Source: an uncultured Planctomycetota bacterium
GTDB taxonomy: Bacteria; Planctomycetota; Phycisphaerae; UBA1845; Fen-1342
Direction: 5' to 3'
Length of the DNA: 64,000 nucleotides
Assembly: GCA_900696525.1 (NCBI GenBank)
Contig: CAADGL010000021.1
Coordinates: 310,001 to 374,000, forward strand
Shown here: in pieces, positions 41,656-50,047 of the stretch
How the letters are laid out: every line of letters starts with the position of its first letter
Position numbering within the stretch: the stretch's first letter is position 1
The notes under the pieces: generated by a model
What the model was told of the DNA's origin: nothing
What the model saw: only the letters and a program-made list of their open reading frames with translations
Databases searched by the model: none
Translations under genes and position numbers: made by a program

Positions 41656-44040
41656 ATGCCGTCACCGATTCTTCGCCGCGCCGGCGTCGCCGGCGGGTTG
41701 TTGGCGCTCGCCGTCGCCGCCTCGGCGCAAACGCTCCATGTCGACGCCGCGGCCCCCGCGGGCGGCAACGGCCATGCCTGGGAGAGCGCCTACCGCCACT
41801 TGCAGGACGCGCTGGACCGCGCGGCGCTCGGCGGCGTGAGCACGATCCGCGTGGCCCAGGGCCGCTACACGCCCGACCTCGACGAGGACAGCGATGGCGA
41901 CGGCCAGCCCGAGCACACGCCCGGCGCCCGCGACGAGTCCTTCCGGCTCGTCAACGGCGTCACGCTGATCGGCGGCTACCGCGGCGCATTTGACCCGAAC
42001 GGGGGCGACCCCGATCAGCGCAACGTCGTTTCTTTCGCCACCGTGCTCTCGGGCGACCTGGCCGGCGACGACGGCCCCGACTTCGCGCAGTACGACGAGA
42101 ACAGTCTCCACGTCCTCGTCGCCACGCTCACGAACAACTCGGCCGTTCTCGACGGGTTCACAATCCGCGGCGGGAACGCGAATGCGGAAGGCAATGACGG
42201 CGGCGGCGGTCTGATCGCCGGCCCCGGGAGCCCGACCATCCGCAACTGCCGATTCGTCGCCAACTCCGCCGGCGCTCTCGGCGGCGCGGCGCGCTTCTCC
42301 GGGGCAAGCAGCCCCGTTTTTGAGCAGTGCGACTTCATCGCCAACCGCGGCGCTGGCGGCGGTGCGATCGGGTTCTTGGGCGCGACCGGCGGCAACCTGG
42401 GCCTGAACGCCTGCTCGTTCCAAGCCAACACGGCCTCTGCGGCGATGGGCGGCGGCGCCGTGCGCGTCCATAACGCGGCGATAACGATCGACGCGTGCGA
42501 TCTCAGCGCCAATGCGGCCGCCGGCCCGGGCGGCGCGATCCGTTTTGTCGACGCCACCGGCCAGATCGTCAGCTCGACTTTCGCCGGGAACACCGCGGCC
42601 GACGGGGGCGGCGCTCTGCACATCAGCGGCAATCCCGCCAGCGTCAGCACGGCTTTCAGCAACTTCTCGAACAACCAGGCCGCCGATGGCGGCGCGGTCC
42701 GCGTCGGCAGCGGCGCGACCGCCGTCTTCACCGGCTGCATCGTCGCCCTCAACACGGCCTCCGACAGCGGCGGCGCATTCAGCTCCAGCGCCGCGACGCT
42801 CACGCTCATCGCCTGCGCCATCAACGGCAACAGCGCCGAGGTCAACGGCGGCGCGGTCAAGGCGCTCAACAGCGGCCAGCTCACCCTCAGCGGCTGCTCG
42901 CTCATCGGCAACCACGCCGGCGCCTTCGGCGGCGGCGTGGACGTCGGCCCGCTCGCCGCCGCCACCGCTACCAACTGCACCTTCCGCGAGAACGTCGCCG
43001 CGGCGAACTCCGGCGGCGGCGCCGCGGTGTTCAATGGCGCCAGTCTGACGGTGCGGCGCAGCGCGTTCGTGCTGAACCAGGCGGCCAGCGGCGGAGGGCT
43101 CTTCCTCGCCAGCACCGCGTCGGCCTCTTGCCGCGCTTCCGACTGCGCGTTCATCGCCAACGAGGCCGGTGGCTTCGGCGGCGGCGTGCTCGCCAACGCG
43201 CCCAACAGCGCCGTCTACAACTGCGCGTTCTACGGAAACCGCGCCCAGACCGGCGGCGGAATCTCCGCCGGATACGTCGCCGGGCCCGCCCTCATCATGA
43301 ACTGTGTCTTCGGCGGAAACCGCGCCGATGTCGATGCCCAGGGCGTCGGCGGCGGCGCGAACTTCACCGGCGCCGGTCTGCACCGCATGGCCAACTGCAC
43401 GTTCGCCGACAACAGCGCCGCCCACCTGGGCCACGCGCTGCACGTCGACAGCGCGGGGCTCGACCTCGCCAACTCGATCGTCTGGTTCCACGACGCCCCA
43501 GCCATCAGCGCCGTCGCGCCGGCCGAGCTCTCCGTCCTCTACTGCGACGTCCAGGGCGGCTGGCCCGGCGAGGGAAACATCGACGCCGATCCGCTCTTCG
43601 TCCATCGCCTCGGCCCCGACGGCCTGCCCGGCACCGCCGACGAGAACCTGCGCCTGCTCCTCGTCGACCCGCAGGTCTCACCCGCGATCGACGCCGGAAA
43701 CTCCGACCTGCGCCTGCCCGATCGCGCCGACGTCGACCAGGACGGTGACACCGCCGAGCTCACGCCGCTCGACATCTCGCGCTGGTTCCGCACGGCCAAC
43801 GCGCCGGGCGCGCCCGACGTCGGCGTCGGCGATCCGCCGGTGGACATGGGCGCTTACGAGGCCCGCTGCCAGGGCGACCTCGACGGCGACGACGACGTCG
43901 ACCAGGCCGATCTCGGCATCCTGCTCGCCGCGTTCGGCTGCGCGTGGCCGCCCTGCCCGGCGGACCTCAACGGCGACGGCGCGACCGACCAGGCGGACCT
44001 GGGAATCGTGCTGGCGAGCTTCGGGCAGGTGTGCCGCTAG
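41656..44040 (+). CDS. Exported right-handed beta-helix protein with dockerin-like tail
   Basis: 794 residues. ATG 41656 follows GGGAAGGGA and opens a signal peptide (MPSPILRRAGVAGGLLALAV, then SAQTLHVD). The mature protein begins with a cell-surface block (AWESAYRHLQDALDR, IRVAQGRYTPD) and continues with about 15 repeats of 20-30 residues rich in GG(G)A and CxFxxN (AARFSGASSPVFEQCDFIAN, GGAIRFVDATGQIVSSTFAG), the hallmark of right-handed beta helices like chlamydial Pmp or planctomycete surface proteins. The tail has two EF-hand dockerin repeats, DLDGDDDVDQADLGILLAAF and DLNGDGATDQADLGIVLASF, which should bind calcium. No cohesin is in the window. The upstream prfB is divergent. Its ligand is unknown. 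Confidence 0.85.
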   Translation: MPSPILRRAGVAGGLLALAVAASAQTLHVDAAAPAGGNGHAWESAYRHLQDALDRAALGGVSTIRVAQGRYTPDLDEDSDGDGQPEHTPGARDESFRLVNGVTLIGGYRGAFDPNGGDPDQRNVVSFATVLSGDLAGDDGPDFAQYDENSLHVLVATLTNNSAVLDGFTIRGGNANAEGNDGGGGLIAGPGSPTIRNCRFVANSAGALGGAARFSGASSPVFEQCDFIANRGAGGGAIGFLGATGGNLGLNACSFQANTASAAMGGGAVRVHNAAITIDACDLSANAAAGPGGAIRFVDATGQIVSSTFAGNTAADGGGALHISGNPASVSTAFSNFSNNQAADGGAVRVGSGATAVFTGCIVALNTASDSGGAFSSSAATLTLIACAINGNSAEVNGGAVKALNSGQLTLSGCSLIGNHAGAFGGGVDVGPLAAATATNCTFRENVAAANSGGGAAVFNGASLTVRRSAFVLNQAASGGGLFLASTASASCRASDCAFIANEAGGFGGGVLANAPNSAVYNCAFYGNRAQTGGGISAGYVAGPALIMNCVFGGNRADVDAQGVGGGANFTGAGLHRMANCTFADNSAAHLGHALHVDSAGLDLANSIVWFHDAPAISAVAPAELSVLYCDVQGGWPGEGNIDADPLFVHRLGPDGLPGTADENLRLLLVDPQVSPAIDAGNSDLRLPDRADVDQDGDTAELTPLDISRWFRTANAPGAPDVGVGDPPVDMGAYEARCQGDLDGDDDVDQADLGILLAAFGCAWPPCPADLNGDGATDQADLGIVLASFGQVCR

Positions 44041-44101
44041 CGCGCAGCAGCCCGTGCACGGGCATTCGGCCCGCTCCCGGCGCACCGCCGCTGAACCGGG
44101 C

Positions 44102-44107
44102 TACGAT
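44102..44107 (+). promoter_or_regulatory. Candidate -10 box directly before rsmE
   Basis: TACGAT ends 7 bases before the GTG at 44115; the overlapping GATACT is an alternative. No RBS lies between, so a leaderless transcript is possible. The -35 is unclear. Confidence 0.3.
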
Positions 44108-44114
44108 ACTCCGC

Positions 44115-44978
44115 GTGAGCGAGCCGCGCTTCTACTGTCCCGCTCTCGCCGTCGGCGTCGTCGCGCTCGACGAAACCGAGACGCGCCACGCACTCGTGAC
44201 GCTGCGGCTGCGGCCCGGTGACCCGCTGGTCGTGTTCGACGGCCAGGGGCGCGTCGGGAACGCGCGGCTGCTCGACCACGAGCGACCATCCACGAGCCAG
44301 CCGTCACCCGCCCACCCCTCTCGAAAAAGGCACGCACGCCACGCCGGAAAGTTGCGCGGCGGGACGCTCGCGCGCGCATCGGTCGAGACCGTGCTGTACC
44401 TGCCGCCGCCGCCGCGCCGCCTGACGCTGATCGTCGCGGCGGCCAAAGGGCCGCGGCTCGACTGGATGGTGGAGAAATGCACCGAACTCGGCGTCGATCG
44501 CCTGGTTCTGACGGCGTTTGAGCGGTCGGCCGTACGCCTCGAAGCCGGCGCCGCGGAGCGCCTGCGGCGGATCACGATCGCCGCGTGCAAGCAATCGCGC
44601 CGGGCGTGGCTGCCGGAGCTGCGCGTGGCGCCGACGCTCGCCGCGGCGCTCGAGGCGGAGGCGGCGCGCGGCCCGGACGATTCGGAGGAGATCGTCACGG
44701 CGATCGGCCCGGCGCCGGGGACGGTCGCGCGCAGCGCCGCACTGCTCGTGGCCGACCCCGACGCAAGCGCCGCGTTCCTCGCCAACTGGCTGCACGGTCA
44801 CGGGCCGCTGCCGCGGCAGTTGACCGTGATCGTCGGTCCCGAGGGCGGATTGACGGACGGCGAGCGCGTACAGCTTCGCGCCCTGGGTGGACAGACCGTG
44901 CGGCTCGCGGAGCCCATTCTGCGGACGGAGACGGCGGCGGTGAGCGTGGCGGCGAACTGGGCGGCGCGAGCGCACTGA
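44115..44978 (+). CDS. rsmE: 16S rRNA (uracil-1498-N3)-methyltransferase RsmE
   Basis: A SPOUT-class methyltransferase modifying the 30S decoding region. About 287 residues: ETRHALVTLRLRPGDPLVVF in the N-terminal PUA-like domain, LIVAAAKGPRLDWMVEKCTE with LGVDRL..ERSAVR and ITIAACKQSRRAWLPEL, and the knot VIVGPEGGLTDGERVQLRAL then LAEPILRTETAAVS. A Pro/Ser/Arg-rich insert of about 25 residues (near 60-85) sits between the first strands. The start is GTG 44115, without an RBS but right behind a -10-like sequence. The frame is open further upstream through the previous gene, but that part has no homology. Confidence 0.92.
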   Translation: MSEPRFYCPALAVGVVALDETETRHALVTLRLRPGDPLVVFDGQGRVGNARLLDHERPSTSQPSPAHPSRKRHARHAGKLRGGTLARASVETVLYLPPPPRRLTLIVAAAKGPRLDWMVEKCTELGVDRLVLTAFERSAVRLEAGAAERLRRITIAACKQSRRAWLPELRVAPTLAAALEAEAARGPDDSEEIVTAIGPAPGTVARSAALLVADPDASAAFLANWLHGHGPLPRQLTVIVGPEGGLTDGERVQLRALGGQTVRLAEPILRTETAAVSVAANWAARAH

Positions 44979-45037
44979 GCGGCCGGTTCAGAAAAGCCGG
45001 CGGCGGCCCCTGGACGGACCTCGCCGGTGGCTGAGGC

Positions 45038-46186
45038 TCAGGACGCGGCGGCGATCTCGTTGGGCTGGCGCGGCGGCGTCTGTGGCGTCTCTGGCGGCTC
45101 ATCGGACTGATCGGCCCGGTTTGAGCCGAAGGCGGTGTCGCAGGTCGCCGGCCGGGCGGACAGGCACAGCTTCACGAGCACGGCGAGCTTGCCGCGCAGG
45201 TCGCCGGGCGGACCTTGAGCTTTCAGGAGCTGCTCGACCTCGAGCGCGGCCTGGGTGATGGGCTCGAAGCCGCAGCCGCCGGCCTCGCCCTTCAGCCGGC
45301 GGACAAGCTGGGCGAACTCGTCGGAGTTGCGGGCGGCGAGCGCGGCCTCGAGCGTTCGGACGCGCTGCGGGAGGTCTCGGACGAACTCGTCGATGATCGC
45401 GGCCATCTCGGTCTCGTGCAGCATCGAGCTGACGAGCGGCTCGGGCTTGATGCGCTCGATGATCGGCGCGAGGTCCTCGCGATGCACCGGCTTGGCCAGG
45501 AAGTCGTCGCAGCCGGCGGCGATGCAGCGCTGCCGGACCTCGTCGTCGGTCCAGGAACTGACGGCGACGATCGGTCGCAGGTAGCCCTTGCAGCGCAGCA
45601 GTCGTACGGCGCTGATGCCGTCGAGTTCCGGCAGCTCGACGTCCATCATCACCAGGTCGAACAGCTCGTTCTGGGCCGCCATCACCGCCTCGTTCCCGTT
45701 CGTCACCGTGCTGACCTCGCAGTTCAGCCCGTTCAGCAGATGCGTCAGCAACCGCCGCGACATCGCGCTGTCGTCCGCCAGCAGGATGCGCGTGCGGACA
45801 GCGGTGGCGGCGAAGGTCGCCGGGTCAATCGGGTGCTCGAAGCGGATCTCCGTCTCGTAGACGCCGCTGCCGCCCTTGATATAGCGGCAACTGGCGACGC
45901 GCCCGCGGGCGATCTGCACGTTGTCGCGGATGGTGGATAGGAAGACGTGGCAGACGGTGTCGGGATGAACAAGATGGCCGACCAGCACCGTTACTGTGTC
46001 GCGCCCGATCTTGCGTGTGGGCAGCAGGTGCGGCACAAGCGCATCTCGCGCCAACTGGATGTCGACCCGCAGGCCCAGCACCCGGTAGGGAAAGCAGGGC
46101 GAGCGATGCGCCTCGGAGGCGTCGAGCAGGTCCAGCTCGTCCAGCACTCGCGCGATCTCTGCGTCTGTCAGTTTAAGCCTTCGCAT
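45038..46186 (-). CDS. PilZ-like/receiver/degenerate Hpt signalling protein
   Basis: 382 residues in three domains. About 35-125 resembles a PilZ fold (LGLRVDIQLARDALV..., GRVASCRYIKGGSGVYETEI, RFEHPID), though c-di-GMP motifs are poor. About 130-250 is a receiver with acidic ILLADDSAMSRRLL, phospho-acceptor Asp near 181 (LVMMDVELPELDG) and Lys in FLAKPVH. About 262-345 is an Hpt-like helix bundle, but where the phosphorylated His should be (HxLKG) it has RRLKGEAGGCGF, Arg in place of His. A Pro/Gln-rich tail follows. It is the only gene between rsmE (convergent) and the metal operon. A kinase partner is not evident. Confidence 0.8.
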   Translation of the reverse strand: MRRLKLTDAEIARVLDELDLLDASEAHRSPCFPYRVLGLRVDIQLARDALVPHLLPTRKIGRDTVTVLVGHLVHPDTVCHVFLSTIRDNVQIARGRVASCRYIKGGSGVYETEIRFEHPIDPATFAATAVRTRILLADDSAMSRRLLTHLLNGLNCEVSTVTNGNEAVMAAQNELFDLVMMDVELPELDGISAVRLLRCKGYLRPIVAVSSWTDDEVRQRCIAAGCDDFLAKPVHREDLAPIIERIKPEPLVSSMLHETEMAAIIDEFVRDLPQRVRTLEAALAARNSDEFAQLVRRLKGEAGGCGFEPITQAALEVEQLLKAQGPPGDLRGKLAVLVKLCLSARPATCDTAFGSNRADQSDEPPETPQTPPRQPNEIAAAS

Positions 46187-46347
46187 CCCGCTCTCTTCAA
46201 CTTCGGCGACGCACTGCGGCGCCCGTTAAGAAAGCCTTGCATTCATCCACGTTTATTTGCAAAACTCTCCAGCTTCACGTCCCAGAAAACCCCGCAACGA
46301 CCCAGCCCGCCCGAATCAACCCCGGACTCACCCCAAAAGCCGATCCG

Positions 46348-46376
46348 TTGACACCTTCCCTTCCAGCCGATAGACT
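46348..46376 (+). promoter_or_regulatory. Strong promoter before the metal-efflux operon
   Basis: A perfect TTGACA (46348-46353) and TAGACT (46371-46376) are 17 bases apart. The first ATG at 46385 lies 9 bases from the -10 and has no RBS, so the message may start at the ATG. Confidence 0.6.
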
Positions 46377-46384
46377 TCCCGGCC

Positions 46385-46789
46385 ATGTGTTCGCGCCGGC
46401 TCCGCTCCATCCTCGCCTGCCTGCTGGTCGCCTGCTGCCCCTTGCTGTGCGCAGCCGAACTGCTGGCCCATGGGCCAGCCCACCAGGATGAGGCCCGCGC
46501 AGAACCTGCGCCCGGCGGCTGCGGCCACGGCCACCACCGCCACGCGCCCAACCCCGAGCGTCGCGGCGACGAGCTTCCGAAACCGCACGGACCGCACGCG
46601 TGCTTCTGCAACCTCGGCCTCGCCCCGACGCCGGCGCCTCACCTTCCGACGCCCCACGAAGCCGGGATCGCCCCGACCGAAGCGGCCGCGTTCATCGGCG
46701 GCGCGCGCATCGAGCGCTTCGAGCGCTACGCCCCGGACTCGCTCACGGAACCCTCACGCCACACCGCCGACTTTCCCCTGCTGATCTGA
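46385..46789 (+). CDS. Exported Cys/His-rich protein upstream of a metal efflux system
   Basis: 134 residues with a signal peptide (MCSRRLRSILACLLVACCPL, then CAAELLAHG). The mature part is rich in possible metal ligands: GGCGHGHHRHAP near residue 45, HGPHACFCN near 70, and scattered His. It sits at the head of the TolC-adaptor-RND set, a position where czc/cus clusters often carry a small periplasmic metal-binding protein (CzcI-like). The similarity is in composition and position; I cannot name a family. Confidence 0.6.
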   Translation: MCSRRLRSILACLLVACCPLLCAAELLAHGPAHQDEARAEPAPGGCGHGHHRHAPNPERRGDELPKPHGPHACFCNLGLAPTPAPHLPTPHEAGIAPTEAAAFIGGARIERFERYAPDSLTEPSRHTADFPLLI

Positions 46790-46953
46790 TTCCGCGCCCC
46801 GTGGCGCGCCGACGTGGATCGGTGAGCCCCTGGCGTTTCTTGCACGCGGCACGCGCGGGCGCGCGCCCTTGCTCTACCACTGTCCCGGCATGCACCGCTG
46901 ATGCGACCCGTGCAGGCAACGAGTGCAATCGAATCAGACTATCCGGGTCACCT

Positions 46954-46988
46954 GTCGCGCCCGCTTCCTCGCGGGCGCACCTCGGATC
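46954..46988 (-). repeat. Diverged inverted copy of the dispersed repeat
   Basis: Reverse-complemented it reads GATCCGAGGTGCGCCC then GCGAGGAAGCGGGCGCGAC, matching the unit-plus-tail at 947-979 with changes. A shared ATTCGATTGCACTCG further along resembles ATTCGATCGCACTTG at 63.5 kb. It lies just before the TolC-type gene's RBS. Confidence 0.5.
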
Positions 46989-47006
46989 GCGCTTAGGAGT
47001 CAACCG

Positions 47007-48524
47007 GTGACGGCCAATCGGCGACCCATCCAGACCCTGGCGGCGTTGGCCCTGTGCGCCGCGGCGGGCTGCGCCCGGCTGGACCCGCGCGCCGACTACC
47101 AGCGCGTCGCGGCGCACGTGGCCGACGCGACCGGCGTCACGCCCGTCGAGCGCCCCGACGACGACGCAGCCGCAGAGGGGCTGGTGGACGAGCTGCTGCG
47201 GGAGGGCCTGGCGCTGGACGAGGCGGTGCAGGTGTGCCTGCTGAGTAATGCGCGGGCGCGGGCGGCGCTGCTGCGCGTCGGCGTGGCGCGGGCGGAGCTG
47301 GCCCAGGCCGGGCTGTTCCGCAATCCGACGCTGGCGCTCGCGGCGCGCCTGCCCGATGGCGGCGGACTCGCCAACCTCGAGGCCGCCATCACCCAGAGCA
47401 TCACCGACCTCTGGCTTCTGCCGGTGCGCAGGCGGGCGGCCGAGGCCGGCCTCGAACACGAGGTCCTGAGCGTGGCGCGCGAGCTGAGCGCGATGGCGCT
47501 TGCGACGCGCAGGGCGTACCTCGCGGCGGTGGCCGCCGATCGCGAGTACGAGCTGGCCCTCGAGAACGGCGAGCTGGGACGGCAACTGGTCGAGGTGACC
47601 ACGGCGCGACAACAGGCGGGCGTCGGCAGCTCGATCGACGTCAGCGCGGCGCAGGCCGAGGTGATGCGGATCGACGTCGCCGCGCGCCGCGCAGCGCTCG
47701 TGCGCTACGAAGCCCGCCAGCGCCTCGTTGCGCTGCTCGGTCGCGAGCTCGACCCCGACGCCGTCGTCCTCTGCGACACCCTGCCTGACCCGGCCGGCCC
47801 GCTGCCCCCGCTCGAAACGCTGCTGATCGCCGCGGAGCAGCGCCTCGATCTCGGCGCCGCCGACATCGCCGTCGCCGCCGCGGAGGCTCGCGTCCGGCAG
47901 GAAATGCTGAGCGTCTTCTCCGAGGTCGAAGCCGGGGTGAGCTTCGAGCGCGATGCGCGCGGGCGGCGCGGCGATCGGCCGTGGCGCGCGGATACCCTGT
48001 GGGCGTCCGCGGAGGCCGGAGACCTCGCGGTGCCAGCGCTGCGGCCGCGCGAGAAGCTGCCGACCGACACCGTGGTCGGGCCATCGCTGAGCCTCGTGCT
48101 CCCGATCTTCGACCAGAACCAGGCCCAGATCGCCTTGGCGCACCTCGCGTTGCGGCAGGCCGAGCTGGCGCGCGACGCGCTGCGCCTCGACATCCGCCTC
48201 GAGACGCGCGCCGCCGAGCAGCGCGCCCGCGCCGCCACCGGGTTGGCGGCGTACTACCGCGACACCTACGTGCCCCTGCTGCGGACGAACCTGGAGCTGG
48301 CGCGCGAGGCGTACCGCGGCGGCAAGACGTCGCTGCTGGCGGTCCTGGAAGCTCACAAGGTGTTGCTGGCGGCCCGCGGCGAATACGTCGTCGCCCTGCG
48401 CGACGCGGCGCTGGCCTGGGCCGACCTGGAGCAATCCATCGGCCAGCCGCTCACGCCGCCGCTGGCGCCGGTGCCGAGCCCGACCCACGCCACGACCGAA
48501 GACACGAAGGAGGTCGAACCGTGA
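47007..48524 (+). CDS. TolC-family outer-membrane efflux lipoprotein
   Basis: 505 residues, CzcC/CusC-like outer-membrane channel of the heavy-metal efflux system. GTG 47007 follows TAGGAG at 8-base spacing and opens a lipoprotein signal ending in the lipobox AAGC (residue about 19, followed by ARLDPRAD). The mature protein shows long amphipathic helices with repeated VARAELAQAGLFRNPTLAL and LALRQAELARDALRLDIRL, the coiled-coil features of the TolC fold, and LPIFDQNQAQIALAH, the family's equatorial motif. It overlaps the adaptor gene by four bases (GTGA). Confidence 0.88.
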   Translation: MTANRRPIQTLAALALCAAAGCARLDPRADYQRVAAHVADATGVTPVERPDDDAAAEGLVDELLREGLALDEAVQVCLLSNARARAALLRVGVARAELAQAGLFRNPTLALAARLPDGGGLANLEAAITQSITDLWLLPVRRRAAEAGLEHEVLSVARELSAMALATRRAYLAAVAADREYELALENGELGRQLVEVTTARQQAGVGSSIDVSAAQAEVMRIDVAARRAALVRYEARQRLVALLGRELDPDAVVLCDTLPDPAGPLPPLETLLIAAEQRLDLGAADIAVAAAEARVRQEMLSVFSEVEAGVSFERDARGRRGDRPWRADTLWASAEAGDLAVPALRPREKLPTDTVVGPSLSLVLPIFDQNQAQIALAHLALRQAELARDALRLDIRLETRAAEQRARAATGLAAYYRDTYVPLLRTNLELAREAYRGGKTSLLAVLEAHKVLLAARGEYVVALRDAALAWADLEQSIGQPLTPPLAPVPSPTHATTEDTKEVEP

Positions 48525-50017
48525 GCGTCCTGCGAGACCGGAGGGCGGTAGTCGCCCGGCACGTCCGCGCCGCACTGCGGGCCGGGCTGGGCATGATCCT
48601 GGCGGCTGGGCTCGGCTGTGACCGGGACACTCCGCCGCCCATGCCGTCCAACCCGCCCAGCGCCGAGCGTACCGCGCCGACCAACCGGCTGGACGTGCCG
48701 GAGGCCGTCCGGCAGAACCTGAGCATCAGCTTCGCGCGGGTCGAGCTGCGGCACGTTTCGAGGACGATCCGCCTGCCGGGGCGCTTCGAGCTGGAACCGC
48801 TGGCCCGGCGCGAGTATCGGACAATGCTTGGCGGGCAGGTGGAGCTGCACGTCACGCAGCACGAGCGCATCGAGGCCGGCGCGCCGCTGTTCACGCTGGA
48901 CTCGCCCGCGTGGCGCGAGTTGCAGGAGCGGCTCAGCGCCGCCGACGCCGCCATCCGCCAGGGCCGGGCGCGGGCCGCCGCCGTCGGCCCGCTGATGGCG
49001 GCGCACAATGAGCACGAGCGGGTGCTCCGCGACAGCGTCGCGATCTGGAGCGAGCGCGTCGCGGAACTCGAGCGCGGCGGCGGGGCGGGCGTCATCACCG
49101 CCGAGGAGTTCGCCCAGGCGCGCAGCGCCCTGTCGGCCAGCCGGGCCGAGCTGGCCGAAGTGCTGGAGAAGCAGGCCGAGCTCGAAGCCCGCCGCGTCGA
49201 GACCGAGGCCGAGCTGGCCGCGGCGCACGAGCGCTTCGAGCTGCTGCTGATGAACGCCGCCTCGCTGCTCGGAATCCCCAAGTCGCAACTCGAAGCCCCG
49301 GTCGATCCCGACCGGGAGCGCCACGGCCCCCACGCCCAACGCGAACCGGGCGAAGACCATCCGCTCTGGCGCGAAGTCCTGCGCGTCGAGGTGCGCGCCG
49401 CCGAGCCCGGCGTCGTCGAGACCCTGGCCCTCGGCAACGGCGCCTGGGCCGGCGAGACCAGCCTCGTGCTGACGACTGTCCGGCCTGAGCGCCTCCGCTT
49501 CCACGCCCGCGGCCTGCAAAGCGATCTCGGACGGCTCCGCGACGGACTGCCGGCAACCGTCGTGCCGCCGCGCGGCGGCAGCATCGCGCCCACCGCCATC
49601 ATGACCGGCGTCATCCGGCTCGGCATCGGCGGCGACCCCGACGAGCGCACGGTGGAAGTGTTCGTCACCCCGAGCGAGCTGGCGCCCTGGGCACGGCCCG
49701 GTGTCGCCGCGCACCTCGAAGTCCTGCTGGATGGCGAGCAGCCGGCAGAGCTGGCGATCCCCGTGGCGGCGACCGTCCGCGACGGGCTCCGAACGGTGCT
49801 TTTCCGCCGCGACCCGCGCAACCCGGACCAGGTGATTCGCCTGGATGCCGATCTCGGACCGAGCGACGGACGCTGGGTGGCGATCCGCAGCGGTGTGCGT
49901 GAAGGCGACGAAGTCGTGCTCGACGGCGTCTACCAGCTCATGCTGGCGTCCTCATCCGCGGCGCCGCGCGGCGGGCACTTCCACGCCGACGGCACGTACC
50001 ACGAGGGACCGGACTAG
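48521..50017 (+). CDS. Heavy-metal RND periplasmic adaptor lipoprotein
   Basis: 498 residues, membrane-fusion (CzcB/HlyD-type) subunit. GTG 48521 has the strong RBS AAGGAGG. The lipobox is AAGLGC. The mature part has a beta-barrel/lipoyl region (SRTIRLPGRFELEPLARREY), a long alpha hairpin (about 150-260) and a later GVVETLALGNGAWAGETSLV lipoyl half. His-rich stretches HGPHAQREPGEDH and GHFHADGTYHEG near the C-terminus could hold metal. It couples the TolC lipoprotein to the RND pump. Confidence 0.88.
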   Translation: MSVLRDRRAVVARHVRAALRAGLGMILAAGLGCDRDTPPPMPSNPPSAERTAPTNRLDVPEAVRQNLSISFARVELRHVSRTIRLPGRFELEPLARREYRTMLGGQVELHVTQHERIEAGAPLFTLDSPAWRELQERLSAADAAIRQGRARAAAVGPLMAAHNEHERVLRDSVAIWSERVAELERGGGAGVITAEEFAQARSALSASRAELAEVLEKQAELEARRVETEAELAAAHERFELLLMNAASLLGIPKSQLEAPVDPDRERHGPHAQREPGEDHPLWREVLRVEVRAAEPGVVETLALGNGAWAGETSLVLTTVRPERLRFHARGLQSDLGRLRDGLPATVVPPRGGSIAPTAIMTGVIRLGIGGDPDERTVEVFVTPSELAPWARPGVAAHLEVLLDGEQPAELAIPVAATVRDGLRTVLFRRDPRNPDQVIRLDADLGPSDGRWVAIRSGVREGDEVVLDGVYQLMLASSSAAPRGGHFHADGTYHEGPD

Positions 50018-50047
50018 GCGTCGTGACGCCACCGGCGAGGAAGGCAA

